From Glaciihabitans tibetensis (GTDB lineage: Bacteria; Actinomycetota; Actinomycetes; Actinomycetales; Microbacteriaceae), in assembly GCF_003003265.1 (NCBI RefSeq), contig NZ_PVTL01000006.1:1-64000 (forward strand): DNA of 64,000 nucleotides, in the 5' to 3' direction. Below are positions 61,229 through 64,000 of this stretch, piece by piece. The notes below the pieces were generated by a model. It was not told where the DNA came from, made no database searches, and was given only the letters and a program-made list of their open reading frames with translations. A program made the translations under genes and the position numbers. The first letter of the stretch is position 1. The number at the start of each line of letters is the position of its first letter.

Positions 61229-64000
61229 ATGTCCTCCAGATGGACCCCGTTGCACATTCGACTTCGGTCGGCCGTGCGAGCGACTACTCTCGGGCGGGTT
61301 GCTGCCGTGGCGGCGATAGCCGTGATTGCGGCACCGCTGCTCGCGATTGTGTTGCTAGTTGGCCTGGGTGCCATCGTCGGCGACGGCTACCTTGAAAGCG
61401 CCGCGTTGACCATCGGCTGGGCGAGCACGGTGGGTGTCGTTGTGGCGGGCATCGCCGTTCTGATGCTGTTGTTTGGAATTATCGCCGTCGCCGCGGTGGT
61501 GGTGCGGCCCCGCGTGGGTGGCGCCCTTCTCACCGCGCTCCGTGCGCTTCCGCGGCTGCTTGCCGCACTCGTCCTTGTGATCGTTGCGATCCTGCTCGCC
61601 GCTGTTGCCTGGCCCCTGCTGGTGGTGGGAGCGCTGGTGACCGCGCTGGCGTTGCGTGTGCGCGGCAAGTCCGGTGTTCGCCGCGCTCTCGTCTGCGGCA
61701 TCCCCCTACTCCCTCTTGTGTTTGCTGTTGCGCTGGTGCCCGCCGTAATTGCGGCATCCCTGGAACGTCCACGCGGACTCCGAGGGCTCCTGCGGGCGGC
61801 CGTGGCCATTGTGACCGCGCGCTGGTTGCCCCTGCTCGCGAACGTGATTGTGGCCGCCGGGGTGTCCACCGCGCTCACCTGGGCAGGCACCGCCGCGTCC
61901 AGCGCGCTCGAAGGAGCAGGACACGACGGTCTGGGGTTGCTGGCGACCGCCGTCGCTCTTGCCCTGCTGGTGGCATGCCTCGGATTCATCGTCGCGGTGA
62001 TTCTGCCGCCGACCACACCCGTTGCCCCAATCACGGAGGCGCGGCGCGGCTGGCGCCTCGGCAGCCAGCGGTTCACCCAGGTCGCCATGCTGGTGGTGGC
62101 AGCCATGGTGCTCGCGATTGTTCCCGGCACCGTGTCGGCGCCCGCTTCCGCCGCCGTCATCGGCGAGCCCGTGCTTACCGCGAGCATCACGCCGAGCGCC
62201 ACCTCGGACGGATCGTTGTTCACGGTCAGCGCCGAGGTGGATGCTGCGGACGCCAGCGACGACGGAACCCCCGCGGGCTCTGTCCAGTTTTTCGACGGAG
62301 ACGTAGCGTTCGGCCTGCCGACTGCCCTCGTCGCCAGCGACATCGCGTCCATCGCAACCGCTGCACTGGTTGATGTGTCGCTTGAGGTGGGCGAGCGCTC
62401 GTTCCGGTTTGAGTACACCCCCGCGGATGCGACGGCCAGTGTGAGCACCTCCGGCCCCGTGGTGCAGACGGTTGAACCTGCCCCGACTACTGCTCCGGCC
62501 CCGGAGCCTGCTCCGGATACTGCCCCGGTACCTGCTCCGACCGCAGCCCCGGGGGCGGCCCCCGCCGTGGCGCCGTCACCGTTCCTGCGGGCAGTCGCTG
62601 CCGCAACCAGCGTGACGGCGGCTTTCTCGACGACGTCGATTGAGTACGGCATTCCGGCACCGCTTAGCGTGACCGTGGCCTCGTCTCTCGACGGGCCGCG
62701 CACCCTCGAGGTGCGCAACACCGCGACAAACGCGCTCCTGTCGTCGGAAATTATCCAGATTGTCAGTGGCGCCGCGGCCGCGACCGTAAACGTAACCGGG
62801 CTTCGTCCGGGCAACCACGTTGTGTCGGCCACTGTGGTGGGCGACGGGCTTAACGCGGAAGCGACCGCAACAGCTGCTTCACTTCGGGTGACGACCGCCC
62901 CAACAACGATGACGCTGATGACCAGCCAGTCGGGCATGGAGTTCGGCAAGCCCGTCACGTTCTCTGCGAGCGTGCGGACGAGTACAGGCGCTACCCCGAC
63001 AGTGGGTCGTGTCACGTTCTACGCGGGAAACAAGCTCCTCGGTTCCGCCGCAGTGAATGCCTCGCGCTCCGCCTCCTTCACATGGATTCCGACCGCGGAC
63101 GACCTGGGTGCGGACGACACCGCAACGATCGTGGCGGAAGCGTCGTACTTCGATTCCAGTTTTCTCTACTCTGGTTCATCGGGCACAACACACGTGCAGC
63201 TCTCCCGGGTGCAGCTGCCCGCGCCCAGCATGATCTGGTCGGGCGACCTGTCCGATCCCCTCGAGCGCTACCTCACGGTCACCTACCCCGCCGCCGAAGG
63301 GCGCCCGGTGCCGTCCGGCGTTGTGCAACTCAGTGACGTGGGTGGCGCCATGATCGCGCGGGAGCCCCTCATCAACGGCTCCGTTCAATTTCGGGTGATT
63401 CTCCCCGACCCGTTCCCACCTTTGGGCATCGAGTTCCTCTCGAACACCCAGGGCCCAGACCGAACCTACGCGTGGCGTGGAGACATGGTTCCGGACCTTG
63501 TGCTTCCGCCATATACCCCCAGCGTTTCTGTGAGCGCTCCGATGGATGTCTTCAGCGGCACACCTTTCGCCGTAAACGTAGACGTCACCAACGTTCCGGT
63601 GTCGACGGTTTCGGCAGTGATGATCACCGACACCGCTCCCAACGGTGACGTGCGAACCATCGGTAGTGCCACTCTTGACCAGGCTGGCCACGGCGATGCC
63701 GTGGTGACGATTGACGTTGAAGGCGCGCACAAGATCGGCGCGGCAGTGTTTTTCACCCCACAGAGCGAAATGGCGACCGCCTACTCGTCCACCGTTCCGG
63801 TGACCGTGGCAGCGCCCGTGCGGATCGTGCCGAACCTGGTGGTCACCTCACGCGGAGACCCCGTAGCGGGCGGCGCGATTCTGGTGCAGGTCACGGCCGA
63901 GTGGATCGCACCCGGATCAACCGGGTTGGCCGTGGGCGCGATCGTCGACGTACGCGACGGCAACGGTGCATATCTTGGTCAGGTCACTCTGAACGACACC
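61229..64000 (+). CDS. Large membrane protein with extracytoplasmic Ig-like repeats (partial, 3' end outside window)
   Basis: An open frame of 924 codons runs to the window edge without a stop. The first 300 residues hold about seven hydrophobic helices. The rest is outside the membrane: a beta-rich segment with TPAGSVQFFDGDVAFG, a Pro/Ala-rich linker (EPAPTTAPAPEPAPDTAPVP, near 415-450), and further Ig-like (Big_3_5-type) repeats such as TPTVGRVTFYAGNKLLGSAAVNASRSASF. Combining many membrane spans with adhesin-like repeats is unusual. The anchor or C-terminus is not seen. Possible roles are surface adhesion or export. Start ATG 61229 is uncertain. Confidence 0.75.
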   Translation, partial: MSSRWTPLHIRLRSAVRATTLGRVAAVAAIAVIAAPLLAIVLLVGLGAIVGDGYLESAALTIGWASTVGVVVAGIAVLMLLFGIIAVAAVVVRPRVGGALLTALRALPRLLAALVLVIVAILLAAVAWPLLVVGALVTALALRVRGKSGVRRALVCGIPLLPLVFAVALVPAVIAASLERPRGLRGLLRAAVAIVTARWLPLLANVIVAAGVSTALTWAGTAASSALEGAGHDGLGLLATAVALALLVACLGFIVAVILPPTTPVAPITEARRGWRLGSQRFTQVAMLVVAAMVLAIVPGTVSAPASAAVIGEPVLTASITPSATSDGSLFTVSAEVDAADASDDGTPAGSVQFFDGDVAFGLPTALVASDIASIATAALVDVSLEVGERSFRFEYTPADATASVSTSGPVVQTVEPAPTTAPAPEPAPDTAPVPAPTAAPGAAPAVAPSPFLRAVAAATSVTAAFSTTSIEYGIPAPLSVTVASSLDGPRTLEVRNTATNALLSSEIIQIVSGAAAATVNVTGLRPGNHVVSATVVGDGLNAEATATAASLRVTTAPTTMTLMTSQSGMEFGKPVTFSASVRTSTGATPTVGRVTFYAGNKLLGSAAVNASRSASFTWIPTADDLGADDTATIVAEASYFDSSFLYSGSSGTTHVQLSRVQLPAPSMIWSGDLSDPLERYLTVTYPAAEGRPVPSGVVQLSDVGGAMIAREPLINGSVQFRVILPDPFPPLGIEFLSNTQGPDRTYAWRGDMVPDLVLPPYTPSVSVSAPMDVFSGTPFAVNVDVTNVPVSTVSAVMITDTAPNGDVRTIGSATLDQAGHGDAVVTIDVEGAHKIGAAVFFTPQSEMATAYSSTVPVTVAAPVRIVPNLVVTSRGDPVAGGAILVQVTAEWIAPGSTGLAVGAIVDVRDGNGAYLGQVTLNDT

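Noticed and set aside
61387-63015. A 542-codon minus-strand frame
   Set aside because: Thr/Ala/Arg-rich with no start signal. The plus strand has an uninterrupted 924-codon frame with membrane helices and Ig-like repeats.

Overview
The window is high-GC actinobacterial chromosome, most likely from the family Microbacteriaceae. The protein families, the GTG/TTG starts, the ATGA/GTGA/TGATG gene overlaps, the DUF3180 and paired PH-domain genes behind a folate cluster, and the ftsH-fol-pan-lysS-clpC-radA backbone all fit that family. I see no insertion sequence, prophage, plasmid module or CRISPR array. The DNA is largely housekeeping. The unusual content is in the intergenic DNA and in short tandem repeats.

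Layout. 1-11.7 kb: a GNAT acetyltransferase and an esterase lipoprotein; a DEAD-box RNA helicase with a long repetitive N-terminal arm; a YpeA-type acetyltransferase; cysK-cysE; an EamA transporter; two paralogous lipoproteins; recQ; ohr. 11.7-23.6 kb: siderophore-interacting protein, thioredoxin, a TspO/MBR-like membrane protein divergent from a MarR gene, a YpfJ-type metalloprotease, a GlsB-like protein, a Ser/Thr kinase fused to GAF, a secreted Ig-like protein, and two oxidoreductase/TetR clusters with visible operators. 23.6-26.5 kb: tRNA-Glu, tRNA-Asp and tRNA-Phe in one unit, an M23 peptidase and ppa. 26.5-39.4 kb: tilS-hpt, ftsH, folE-folP-folB-folK, DUF3180, two PH-domain proteins, a DUF2520 protein, panC, lysS and three small membrane proteins, mostly with overlapping stop and start codons. 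39.4-50.7 kb: pirin, a hypothetical gene, clpC, an argA-type acetyltransferase, hypotheticals, an MFS transporter, a 53-codon pentapeptide-repeat ORF, radA and an SGNH hydrolase. 50.8-64 kb: tRNA-Ser, SRPBCC, glycosyltransferase, PEBP and MBL-fold proteins, an SDR/XRE divergent pair, pgi, an RsbQ-like hydrolase coupled to a PAS-GGDEF diguanylate cyclase, panD, and a large membrane/Ig-like protein running off the end.

How genes work together. cysE-cysK make cysteine. The fol genes make the dihydropterin part of folate. panC and panD supply pantoate-beta-alanine ligase and beta-alanine. tilS, lysS and the tRNAs serve translation. clpC, ftsH and radA handle proteolysis and DNA repair. The RsbQ-like hydrolase probably feeds a signal to the PAS domain of the adjacent cyclase.

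Most striking observations. (1) At least six genes, and more in degenerate form, are followed by short tandem units of about 15-18 bp that reiterate the gene's own 3' end including its stop codon. At clpC three 16-bp units put TAA in all three frames. (2) Units of similar size (15-18 bp) expand in frame inside disordered parts of several proteins. (3) Two complex intergenic elements at 25.6-26.0 kb and 44.25-44.53 kb share a GCGGTAGAAAC/GTTTCTACCGC repeat family followed by a second CCGGAYGGAGA-type arm. (4) A dispersed repeat of about 100 bp occurs at 100-206 and, inverted, at 46502-46587. (5) A 17-bp perfect direct repeat precedes the hydrolase-cyclase pair. (6) Several regulators have symmetric operators at their own promoters, and two TetR genes look leaderless.
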